Translations under genes and position numbers: made by a program
Assembly: GCA_964493385.1 (NCBI GenBank)
Contig: CAZBNW010000127.1
Span: 1 to 6,990 of the forward strand
DNA length: 6,990 nt
From: Loki-b32 sp964493385
GTDB lineage: Archaea; Asgardarchaeota; Lokiarchaeia; Sigyniarchaeales; SOKP01
Direction: 5' to 3'
The notes under the pieces: model-generated
The model's input: the letters and a program-made list of their open reading frames with translations, nothing else
Told to the model about the DNA's origin: nothing
The model's database searches: none
Shown here: in pieces, positions 1 through 6,990 of the stretch
How positions within the stretch are numbered: the first letter of the stretch is position 1
Layout: the number at the start of each line of letters is the position of its first letter

Positions 1-1
1 C

Positions 2-1885
2 AATAATGAAATAATTTTGTTAAAGTTAGGTGGAAGTTTACTAACTGATAAAGATAAACCTTTTTCCCTTAGAGAAGATATATTAAATAATTGCCTTAAC
101 CAAATCATTGAAAGTAAAAAGTTGATTATTTTAATTCACGGAGGGGGATCATTTGGGCATCCTCTTGCTAAAAAATATCAAATCTCTCAAGGATTAAATG
201 TATCTATTAAGGATCAAATAATGGGACTTTCCAAAACACATGATGCTATGAATAAATTTAATTCCATCATAATAAACAAATTATTAGAAAAGGGATATCC
301 AGCAATTTCGATTCAACCTTCTAGTATCTTTATACAAGATTTTAATGAAATCATTATTAAATCTATTGATCCTATTGAAAAATTACTTGACCTTGGAATA
401 ATACCAGTTCTTTATGGAGATATACTTCTAAGTAAGGATTATTCTTTTTCAATTCTTTCAGGAGATCATATTATTTTAAAATTATGTGAGAGAATTCAAA
501 ATTTTAAGATCTCAAAGGTTATATTTGCTATAGAAGAAGATGGTATATTTATCAAGGACAATGGAAATAAAAAATTGGCTTTAAAATTAACACCTAACGA
601 TTTAATCAATATAGAATTAGCTGAATTAGATCAAAAAATAGATGTTACCGGAGGTATAAAAGGTAAACTACAAAAGATTGAAGAAATTGTAAAGTTAAAT
701 ATCCCTGTTCAAATTATTAATGGAATTAAAAATAAAAACGTTCTGAAAGCATTAATTAACCAACATATCAAATGTACTAATATTGAAATATCATCTGATA
801 AAATAATTGAAAGTAGAATATATAATAGAAAGATAGAACACATAAAGATACCTTTAGAACATGATGTTCAACATGTAAGGAATTATTTTGATGAAGTTAC
901 TCTAATTCATCATCCTCTCCCAGAAATTGAATTGGATGACATTAATATTTCTGTCAATTTCTTTAAAAAAGAAATATCTGCTCCAATATGTATTGCAGCA
1001 ATTACAGGAGGTCATCAAATTTCTAAAGCAATTAATAATATTTTGGCAAACGCTGCAAAAACGGAAAACATTGCACTTGGGATTGGAAGTCAGAGGATAG
1101 GATTAGAAGACCCTTCTACTATTGAATCTTTTAGTGTAGTTCGTGATGTAGCACCAAATATTCCGGTAATAGGAAATTTAGGAATAGGACAGGTATGTGA
1201 TCCAAAATTCAATATTGATAATTTCAAAAGATGTATCGAGATGATTAAAGCAGATGCTATGGCAATACACTTCAATGCTTTGCATGAGCTTGTTCAAAGG
1301 GATGGTAATATTTCCTATAAAAACTTTAAAGAAAGATTTAAAGAAATAAGAAAAAATCTGAAAATTCCAATTATAGCTAAAGAAGTTGGAACGGGTTTTA
1401 ATAAAGAATTAGCTTTAAAGCTTGATTTATTAGGTTTTGATGGATTTGATGTTGGTGGAACAGGGGGTACTAGCTTTGCAGCAATAGAATCAATACGTGA
1501 CGATCACAGCTATGAAGTATATACTCGAAAGATTGCAGACACTTTTCGTGAATGGGGAATTCCTACTCCTGTAAGTATATTAAATGTAAGAGGTGTTTCC
1601 AATAAATTAATTATTGCTACTGGAGGCCTACGGTCTGGAGTAGATATTGCCAAATCAATTGTTATAGGTGCTGATATTGGAGGTTTTGCATTTAAGTTCT
1701 TAAGAACGGCATGGCAAGATTATAAGAATAATTCCATAACAAACACAATCAAAGAAATCAAAACCTTAAAACATGAATTAAGATCTTCGATGTGGTTAAT
1801 GAATATTGAGAATATTAATAATCTCAGAAGTAATAACGATAAAAGAGTCTTAATGGGTAAATTGTATCAATGGATAAATCAATAA
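2..1885 (+). CDS. ipk-fni: Isopentenyl phosphate kinase - type 2 IPP isomerase fusion (5' partial)
   Basis: Bifunctional enzyme predicted to turn isopentenyl phosphate into IPP (kinase) and then DMAPP (FMN-dependent isomerase). Residues are numbered from the TTG at 17. The kinase domain (about 1-258) has the amino-acid-kinase LGGS loop, Lys3, Lys12, HGGGSFGH with the IPK-specific His48, SGD at 148-150 and DVTGG at 209-213. The isomerase domain (about 266-622) has RK at 271-272, ITGG at 329-332, GSQR at 357-360, HFN at 418-420, Glu424, Lys455, DVGGTGGTS at 478-486 and ATGG at 534-537. Both domains are full length. The join is in frame, and no ATG, GTG or TTG codon near it would let the isomerase be made separately. 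The frame is open to the left edge (NNEII before the TTG), and the first beta strand needs those residues, so the true start probably lies outside the window. His423 replaces the usual Gln. Domain calls are very firm; catalytic competence of the isomerase half is inferred. Confidence 0.95.
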   Translation, partial: NNEIILLKLGGSLLTDKDKPFSLREDILNNCLNQIIESKKLIILIHGGGSFGHPLAKKYQISQGLNVSIKDQIMGLSKTHDAMNKFNSIIINKLLEKGYPAISIQPSSIFIQDFNEIIIKSIDPIEKLLDLGIIPVLYGDILLSKDYSFSILSGDHIILKLCERIQNFKISKVIFAIEEDGIFIKDNGNKKLALKLTPNDLINIELAELDQKIDVTGGIKGKLQKIEEIVKLNIPVQIINGIKNKNVLKALINQHIKCTNIEISSDKIIESRIYNRKIEHIKIPLEHDVQHVRNYFDEVTLIHHPLPEIELDDINISVNFFKKEISAPICIAAITGGHQISKAINNILANAAKTENIALGIGSQRIGLEDPSTIESFSVVRDVAPNIPVIGNLGIGQVCDPKFNIDNFKRCIEMIKADAMAIHFNALHELVQRDGNISYKNFKERFKEIRKNLKIPIIAKEVGTGFNKELALKLDLLGFDGFDVGGTGGTSFAAIESIRDDHSYEVYTRKIADTFREWGIPTPVSILNVRGVSNKLIIATGGLRSGVDIAKSIVIGADIGGFAFKFLRTAWQDYKNNSITNTIKEIKTLKHELRSSMWLMNIENINNLRSNNDKRVLMGKLYQWINQ

Positions 1886-1999
1886 GCTACTACTTATTAT
1901 TTTTGAGTTAGTTCATACTGTATTTAGACTAAATTAATTTTTTGTAATTAAAAATTTTAGTAGATTAAACATTGAGCATTAATAATATTCCATGAAGGA
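1886..1999. terminator. Convergent AT-rich gap with oligo-T tracts on both strands
   Basis: This is the space between the ends of the kinase-isomerase gene (+) and the longin-like gene (-). On the + strand there are T5 at 1900-1904 and T6 at 1938-1943. On the - strand, A5 at 1950-1954 gives a T5 tract about 45 bases past the longin stop. A short complementary pair (AATTTTT near 1936 and AAAAATT near 1950) is present but weak. Archaeal RNA polymerase terminates at oligo-T on the non-template strand, so the tracts fit termination from either side. In DNA this AT-rich the evidence is modest. Confidence 0.35.
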
Positions 2000-2407
2000 T
2001 TATGAAATTTCTTCTTTTTGTTTAATGGGTTTATCTTCTAAAGTATCCTCGATTACACTTTTAAAATCAGAAAAAGCACCAATTTCTCCATTGAAGCGTT
2101 TTATTTTTTCAGAATAAAGTTTAATGAATTTATCAGAGATCTTTTTTAATTCTTTATTTACTTTTTTCTGTTTGTATTGTTTAGAAGAGTTTGCAACAAA
2201 TATTAAACCACTTTTCTTTATTATTGTGAATCTTGTATTTTGTAAATCGAAATTTGACAAACCTCCCTCAGCTAATTGTTCAGCAAACATGTCTAAAGCG
2301 CTTATCATTGCTCCAAAAAGTTGGGGAGAAACTACTTTATCGTACTCTCTATGAAAGATAACTATCCCTGATATATCTAAAATCCATATGTCTTGTAGTA
2401 CTTTCAA
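2000..2407 (-). CDS. Longin/roadblock-like small protein of Asgard type
   Basis: A 135-residue soluble protein with no signal peptide or membrane segment. The order of elements fits a longin-like fold: an N-terminal strand pair (WILDISGIVIFHREY, 8-22), a long helix (about 28-47, SPQLFGAMISALDMFAEQL), strands around 53-64 and 68-73 with a turn at KKSG, a second long Lys-rich helix (about 80-104), and a short acidic tail. Longin domains in eukaryotes sit in SNAREs, adaptor subunits and GTPase regulators, and Asgard genomes carry many stand-alone copies whose roles are unknown. Start choice: there is no in-frame ATG near the N-terminus; TTG at 2407 has AAGAGG at 2420-2415, seven bases upstream, and the next codons begin the first strand. 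The adjoining genes concern isoprenoids, with no GTPase gene in view, so context gives no function. The fold call comes from pattern, not alignment; roadblock/LC7 is the main alternative. Confidence 0.7.
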   Translation of the reverse strand: MKVLQDIWILDISGIVIFHREYDKVVSPQLFGAMISALDMFAEQLAEGGLSNFDLQNTRFTIIKKSGLIFVANSSKQYKQKKVNKELKKISDKFIKLYSEKIKRFNGEIGAFSDFKSVIEDTLEDKPIKQKEEIS

Positions 2408-2414
2408 TTGAATT

Positions 2415-2420
2415 CCTCTT
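2415..2420 (-). promoter_or_regulatory. Shine-Dalgarno site fixing a TTG start
   Basis: Reading the minus strand, AAGAGG ends seven bases before the TTG at 2407. It is the clearest ribosome binding site in the window and is the main reason to accept the non-ATG start of the longin-like gene. Confidence 0.65.
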
Positions 2421-2456
2421 TAACCAACTTTTCAACTAATTATTGGAAAAAAACAA

Positions 2457-2464
2457 TTTTAAAA
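2457..2464 (-). promoter_or_regulatory. Possible TATA box for the longin-like gene
   Basis: TTTTAAAA lies about 50 bases upstream of the TTG start. Transcription starting about 25 bases downstream would give a short leader that still contains the AAGAGG site. Such boxes occur by chance in DNA this AT-rich. Confidence 0.27.
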
Positions 2465-2591
2465 TGCATCTATTATAAGAATTTTAAAATTTCATCAATT
2501 TTAATTATTTTACGAAATAAAAATATTGTCAATTAGATTTTAAGTTTTTGAAGCTCCAATTTATTTCTTCCTATTTTTTGATCTAAAAATT

Positions 2592-3140
2592 TCATGTATT
2601 CCCCCATCTTTTAATATTACTCTCAATTCCAATTTGGTCTAAGATCCTCCCTATTGTAAACTCAATGAGATCATCAATATCTTTTGGTTTAATATAATAA
2701 GAGGGAATGGGAGGGAAAATTGTAACACCTAGTTTAGCTAACTTAAACATATTTTCCAAATGAATTGCACTAAAAGGAGTTTCTCTTACTACAAGGATAA
2801 GCGTTCTCTTTTCTTTTATTGCTACATCTGCAGCTCTAGTGATTAAGTTGTTTGCATAGCCATTTGCGATTGCAGAAAGAGATTTCATTGAACAGGGAAT
2901 TATAATCATAGAATCTAATTTATAAGATCCACTTGCTGGAGGAGCTAATAGATCATCTACATCATAATTTTTATAAGCTAATTTACGAATATCAGAGATT
3001 TTATAATCCGTTTCAATAGTAATTATTTTTTCAGCATTTTTTGAAATAATTAATTCAGTTTTAACTTCTTTTTCCTTAAGTATTTCTAGAAGTCTAATTG
3101 CTAAATGAACTCCAGAGGCTCCTGTAATAGCAACTAACAT
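2592..3140 (-). CDS. ubiX: Flavin prenyltransferase UbiX
   Basis: Transfers a dimethylallyl group from dimethylallyl phosphate to reduced FMN, forming the prenylated FMN cofactor used by UbiD-family decarboxylases. At 182 residues it has normal family length. Visible signatures are the flavin-binding TGASG at 6-10, SGS at 70-72, PCSM at 82-85, NNLITRAAD at 97-105, RETP at 119-122, PPIPSYY at 143-149 and a C-terminal RWG. Arg102, Lys109, Arg119, Glu120 and Tyr149 match in spacing the Arg/Lys/Arg/Glu/Tyr set that binds the prenyl phosphate in bacterial UbiX. The ATG is directly preceded by an in-frame TAA, so the start is secure; no strong ribosome binding site is seen. Its place beside IPK-IDI and prenyl synthase genes fits a role in the archaeal mevalonate route, whose anhydromevalonate phosphate decarboxylase is a UbiD-type enzyme. 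No UbiD gene is in the window, so its client is inferred. Confidence 0.95.
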   Translation of the reverse strand: MLVAITGASGVHLAIRLLEILKEKEVKTELIISKNAEKIITIETDYKISDIRKLAYKNYDVDDLLAPPASGSYKLDSMIIIPCSMKSLSAIANGYANNLITRAADVAIKEKRTLILVVRETPFSAIHLENMFKLAKLGVTIFPPIPSYYIKPKDIDDLIEFTIGRILDQIGIESNIKRWGNT

Positions 3141-3391
3141 TTATGTCTATCTCAATAATTTAATTAAATCCAAAATAATTATATTTGAACTTAATTATTC
3201 TTTTATTATTTTTAGTTCTTATCTTTTTTCGTATTGAATTGTAATCTAATTTTATATTGGTAAGCTAGTTCATTATAGTTGTTTTTAAAGATAAGTTTAT
3301 AGATTGATATGAAGAAGTATTCAGTCAATAAATTATGATTTTTCGCTAAGCAGCACTCTTTTGATCTAAATGCTCAAGAATATCGTTAAAA
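3141..3391. other. Intergenic region between ubiX and the prenyl synthase gene
   Basis: About 250 bases of AT-rich DNA between two minus-strand genes. I see no tRNA-like or other structured RNA pattern and no convincing ORF. The ubiX-proximal end holds a TATA-like stretch. Just past the prenyl synthase stop, another frame reads SDFNDILEHLDQKSAA before a stop, but it is closed upstream and is not taken as coding. Confidence 0.5.
3157..3169 (-). promoter_or_regulatory. Possible TATA box for ubiX
   Basis: The minus strand reads ATTTAATTAAATTA here, centred roughly 24 bases upstream of the ubiX ATG. That spacing fits a leaderless or nearly leaderless archaeal transcript and agrees with the lack of a clear ribosome binding site. 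Composition alone could produce it. Confidence 0.28.
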
Positions 3392-4459
<1,068 letters not shown>

Positions 4460-4480
4460 TAAATTACACTTTTCTAATTA

Positions 4481-4488
4481 TTAAATAA
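4481..4488 (-). promoter_or_regulatory. Possible TATA box for the prenyl synthase gene
   Basis: TTATTTAA on the minus strand lies 22-29 bases upstream of the ATG at 4459. This is the spacing expected of an archaeal TATA box on a leaderless message, and no ribosome binding site is visible before the ATG. The AT-rich setting limits confidence. Confidence 0.33.
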
Positions 4489-4584
4489 TAGTGTTCTAAT
4501 TGAATTATACTACAAAAATTTCAGTCAAATAAAAATACTTCCCAATTTTCAATACTATTAAATATTAGAGAAGATCATAAATAA

Positions 4585-4592
4585 TATTTAAA
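4585..4592 (+). promoter_or_regulatory. Possible TATA box for the membrane hydrolase gene
   Basis: TATTTAAA lies within the 201-base divergent gap, about 70 bases before the ATG at 4661, and would give a leader of roughly 45 bases. Other AT-rich stretches in the gap (for example near 4555-4567) are comparable candidates. Confidence 0.23.
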
Positions 4593-4660
4593 ATTTAATT
4601 AAAGAAATAAGGGTAAGTTCACTACTTAAAATTAGGTTTTTCAATAAATAGAAATAGTTT

Positions 4661-6346
4661 ATGTCAAGACTTAAAAATTTACGTTTTGATAAAAAAAGAT
4701 TGGGATTACTGATAAGTATCTCCATAATTATTATTGGTCTAATACCCCATCTCATCTTAATTTCGATTTCAGGTTCAAACTATTCATACACGGTTGATCC
4801 ATTATCGCTTGAATCTGAAGATGGGACATATATTAGTGCTTTCAAATATACACCAAAAGGAGAAAAAAACAATGGTGGGATAGTTGTTAGTCATTACTTG
4901 GCTGGCAATAAATTCCATATGCATCCATTAAGTATAGAACTAGTTAAACGTGGATTTACGGTAATAAATATAGATTTTCGAGGTCACGGAGCGTCTGGTG
5001 GATATTTTTTATATAGTGAATTCATCAATGATATGAAGACAGCTGTTGATTACCTTGAATATGCTGTACCACATATTACCGAAGTTGGGCTTGTTGGACA
5101 TTCATTAGGTGCTATTATAGCCGTAGCATTAGCAAGGACTTATCCGAATAGAATTAACGCAACAGTGGCAATTGGACATATACCTTCTAATATGACAAAC
5201 ATTGCCAATCTTTTAATAGCAATTGGATTATTAGAACAAAGCTATTCAACAGAAGATGTACTTGAAGCTTTAATGGCATATACTGGACTCCCAAATGTTG
5301 AAATCGGTGAATTATATGGAGATTTTAATGCGGGAGATGCAATTAAAGGTGTTGTTAGTCCCTTTTCTGAGCACTTATTTGAAGTAATGGACCCCTCTAT
5401 TATTTATGAAACAGTTCAATGGTTTGAGCAAGCTTTTAATGGAGAATTAGCCAGTGATATTTTCATAACTGTACCGTTATTTCAGATTTTTTCTTATGTC
5501 TCTCAATTAGGTGTCGTTGCATTTATCTTTGTACTAATAGCCTATCTTAGCAATTATCTTTTTAAACATAAGATTGTATACCCAGAAAAAAGGATCTTAA
5601 AAAATGGACGGAATATTTCGATTTATAACTTAATAAAGTATTATGCTATATATGTTATGCTAATCGGATTTTTCATTTTTTTATTTTTATTGGATATCTT
5701 TACGGGCATTATACCACTTTCGACAGCGAGTTTAATACTTACATCATCTGTTGGAACAGCAATTGGAACGATCATTATATACTATTTCCTAATATTACAC
5801 CGAGAAGAAAAACTCTCAATCAAAATTTTGCCTTTAAAAATTCAAGAGATGTGCTTAACCAATTCAGGACGTTCAATGTTATTTGGAATTTTTGCTGCTT
5901 TACTATTAGCATCTTCTCTGAGTGCACCATGGCATTGGAATCTGCAGAACATTTTACCAACTACCAGTGAGATTGGGATAATGATTGGAATAACACTTAT
6001 GGGCTTTCCCTTTTTTCTAATTAAAGAATTCTATTTTAGGATTGTTCAAGGACGTTTGAAAAATTCAAATCGATTAAAAGAATATTTTACTATGGTTAGT
6101 ATTGGAATTATCATGGATAATCTACTTATAGGCATGTTTAAATTTCTTAGCTTGTTCAATATAGTTCATGTGCCTGAAACTTTACATTATCTGCTAGGTC
6201 TAATTATTTTTTCAATTATTCAACAGTTTACTACGACGTGGGTTTATATGTGGTCCGGACGGAACATATTAGGTTCTACAATGTTCTTGAGTCTCTTTTA
6301 TTCCTGGATGTCAGTTATATTTCTCCCATCATTTGGATTTCTTTAA
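4661..6346 (+). CDS. Membrane protein: alpha/beta hydrolase domain plus C-terminal multi-helix domain
   Basis: A 561-residue integral membrane protein. A basic N-terminus is followed by a membrane helix (14-37), placing the hydrolase domain (about 45-262) outside the cytoplasm by the positive-inside rule. Hydrolase signs are the oxyanion-region loop SHYLAGN (77-83), DFRGHG (105-110), the nucleophile elbow GHSLG with Ser148, and a late His238 in SEHLFEVMDP ahead of the final helix. The usual acid position (GxxD after a beta strand, NLLIAIGLLE) carries Glu192. Eight further helices are estimated at 273-300, 324-351, 356-379, 404-422, 437-454, 476-502, 507-530 and 537-557, with a basic loop at 302-317 on the inside. 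KEFYFR (455-460) and the W-Y-W-S-G-R-N pattern near 527-535 recall a degraded CPBP/CAAX-protease membrane domain, a tentative idea. Substrate is unknown; an ester or lipid is plausible. It is transcribed away from the prenyl synthase gene, so any link to lipid metabolism is only by proximity. Confidence 0.85.
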   Translation: MSRLKNLRFDKKRLGLLISISIIIIGLIPHLILISISGSNYSYTVDPLSLESEDGTYISAFKYTPKGEKNNGGIVVSHYLAGNKFHMHPLSIELVKRGFTVINIDFRGHGASGGYFLYSEFINDMKTAVDYLEYAVPHITEVGLVGHSLGAIIAVALARTYPNRINATVAIGHIPSNMTNIANLLIAIGLLEQSYSTEDVLEALMAYTGLPNVEIGELYGDFNAGDAIKGVVSPFSEHLFEVMDPSIIYETVQWFEQAFNGELASDIFITVPLFQIFSYVSQLGVVAFIFVLIAYLSNYLFKHKIVYPEKRILKNGRNISIYNLIKYYAIYVMLIGFFIFLFLLDIFTGIIPLSTASLILTSSVGTAIGTIIIYYFLILHREEKLSIKILPLKIQEMCLTNSGRSMLFGIFAALLLASSLSAPWHWNLQNILPTTSEIGIMIGITLMGFPFFLIKEFYFRIVQGRLKNSNRLKEYFTMVSIGIIMDNLLIGMFKFLSLFNIVHVPETLHYLLGLIIFSIIQQFTTTWVYMWSGRNILGSTMFLSLFYSWMSVIFLPSFGFL

Positions 6347-6354
6347 ATTCATTC

Positions 6355-6407
6355 TTTTTTTTTAATTCTAAGCAGAATAAAGATGTCGAAATTAGAATTG
6401 AAAAAAA
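6355..6407. terminator. Two-way terminator: inverted repeat with T-runs on both strands
   Basis: In the gap between two convergent genes, 6356-6371 pairs with 6392-6407: T8 with A7 (one T-G pair at 6363/6400), then AATTCTAA with TTAGAATT, leaving a 20-base loop. The + strand has T9 (6355-6363) nine bases after the membrane hydrolase stop, and the - strand has T7 (6407-6401) eight bases after the HD gene stop. Oligo-T is the termination signal of archaeal RNA polymerase, so each run is well placed for its own gene. The hairpin may also matter to RNA ends. Confidence 0.65.
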
Positions 6408-6414
6408 CTTAGAT

Positions 6415-6990
6415 TTAAATTAATTTATATTCTTTTGTTTGATTTGCTAAATTTTTCAAAAATTCTTCCATCTCTTTTTTCCGGACTTCCCCAATTTCTT
6501 TTGCCTTTTCAGTAACTATAGACTGAGGTAATTCCTTACTAAATCTTTCAATAAGTTTGATAGCACTCTGCAAATCAGGTGTCCAATCCTCCTTTCCTAC
6601 TATTGACAGAATGCGTGCAATTCCAACTGATCCCATAAAATCGAGTGTATCCGCATCATGAAATATCTTAGATTCGATATTATCCTTTGGTTTAACATAA
6701 AACATATGGCTCTTGATTAGATCTTTGACTAATGGAATTTTTTCCTTTGGGAAATCTGTAGACATGAGTATCTCATTACAATTTTCAATTGTCACATCAG
6801 AATGATCTTTATCTTTTTGGCTATAAGGTTTAAAGGCTCCAATATCATGGAGATATGCTGCAGCAAATAGAGCATCTTTATCAACCACAATTTGATGCAT
6901 TTTTGCTAATTCTACAGAAAGTTCATAAATACGAGTAAAATGGGAAAAACCCCATGCCGGATGTTTAAAATCTTTTACTAAATCTAAAAT
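6415..6990 (-). CDS. HD-domain phosphohydrolase (5' partial)
   Basis: A predicted metal-dependent phosphohydrolase of the HD superfamily. The frame stays open from the stop at 6415 to the right edge, giving 191 visible residues. The ATG at 6900 is therefore an internal Met: the codons before it encode HPAWGFSH, which carries the first metal-binding His (visible residue 17). Further HD landmarks are LHDIG (47-51), His62 in KDHSD, His94 in KSHMF, and HDAD (110-113) followed by TLDFMGSVGIAR. This HDADxLD...GxxGIAR pattern resembles the uncharacterised single-domain HD hydrolases related to bacterial YedJ. The C-terminal part (about 140-191) is helical and charged, with no extra domain. The substrate is unknown; nucleotides or other phosphate esters are typical for the superfamily. 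It is convergent with the membrane hydrolase gene, so it is not part of that transcript. The first residues and the start lie beyond the window. Confidence 0.88.
   Translation of the reverse strand: MLDLVKDFKHPAWGFSHFTRIYELSVELAKMHQIVVDKDALFAAAYLHDIGAFKPYSQKDKDHSDVTIENCNEILMSTDFPKEKIPLVKDLIKSHMFYVKPKDNIESKIFHDADTLDFMGSVGIARILSIVGKEDWTPDLQSAIKLIERFSKELPQSIVTEKAKEIGEVRKKEMEEFLKNLANQTKEYKLI

Noticed and set aside
1090..1275. Minus-strand ORF of 61 codons inside the isomerase domain
   Set aside because: It lies entirely opposite conserved isomerase motifs, has no recognisable protein pattern and no ribosome binding site.
2124..2354. Plus-strand ORF of 76 codons over the longin-like gene
   Set aside because: It is antisense to a better supported gene with a clear ribosome binding site; its composition looks like a reverse-frame shadow.
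2592..3140. UbiX as a bacterial-type ubiquinone or phenolic acid gene acquired by transfer
   Set aside because: Its base composition matches its neighbours, and the surrounding archaeal isoprenoid genes give a simpler native role through prenylated FMN.
3141..3391. Search for a tRNA or structured RNA in the largest minus-strand gap
   Set aside because: No T-loop, acceptor stem or GC-richer island is visible; the stretch is uniformly AT-rich.
6238..6423. Plus-strand ORF of 61 codons overlapping the end of the membrane hydrolase gene
   Set aside because: It starts inside the last helices in another frame and runs through the inverted-repeat terminator; no independent start signal is present.

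Overview
The window looks like a piece of an AT-rich archaeal chromosome. I infer an Asgard archaeon, most likely Lokiarchaeia-like. The reasons are three lipid genes of archaeal type (isopentenyl phosphate kinase, type 2 IPP isomerase, short-chain-type prenyl synthase with the DDILG second motif), a small longin-like protein of the kind abundant in Asgard genomes, use of TTG as a start, and oligo-T stretches after genes. The lineage call is inference; no rRNA or other marker is present.

Layout from left to right: (1) a + strand gene, running in from the left edge and ending at 1885, encodes an isopentenyl phosphate kinase joined in frame to a type 2 isopentenyl-diphosphate isomerase. (2) After a convergent AT-rich gap comes a minus-strand series: a longin-like protein (2000-2407), the flavin prenyltransferase UbiX (2592-3140) and a trans-polyprenyl diphosphate synthase (3392-4459). 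Their gaps of 184 and 251 bp, with TATA-like boxes close to the starts, suggest separate promoters. (3) Divergent from these is a + strand gene for a membrane protein (4661-6346) with an extracytoplasmic alpha/beta hydrolase domain and a C-terminal multi-helix membrane domain. (4) A convergent gap holds a long A/T inverted repeat that can serve as a two-way terminator. (5) An HD-domain hydrolase gene on the minus strand (6415 to beyond 6990) has its 5' end outside the window.

The first, third and fourth genes form one biochemical theme. In the archaeal (modified) mevalonate pathway, mevalonate 5-phosphate is dehydrated and then decarboxylated by a UbiD-family enzyme that needs prenylated FMN, giving isopentenyl phosphate. 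IPK phosphorylates this to IPP, IDI-2 isomerises IPP to DMAPP, and the prenyl synthase condenses these into the polyprenyl chains of archaeal membrane lipids. UbiX makes the prenylated FMN from dimethylallyl phosphate. The most notable points are the kinase-isomerase fusion, a Gln-to-His change at the expected isomerase active-site position, and an unusual prenyl synthase active-site region. No tRNA, rRNA, CRISPR array, IS element or phage gene was seen.
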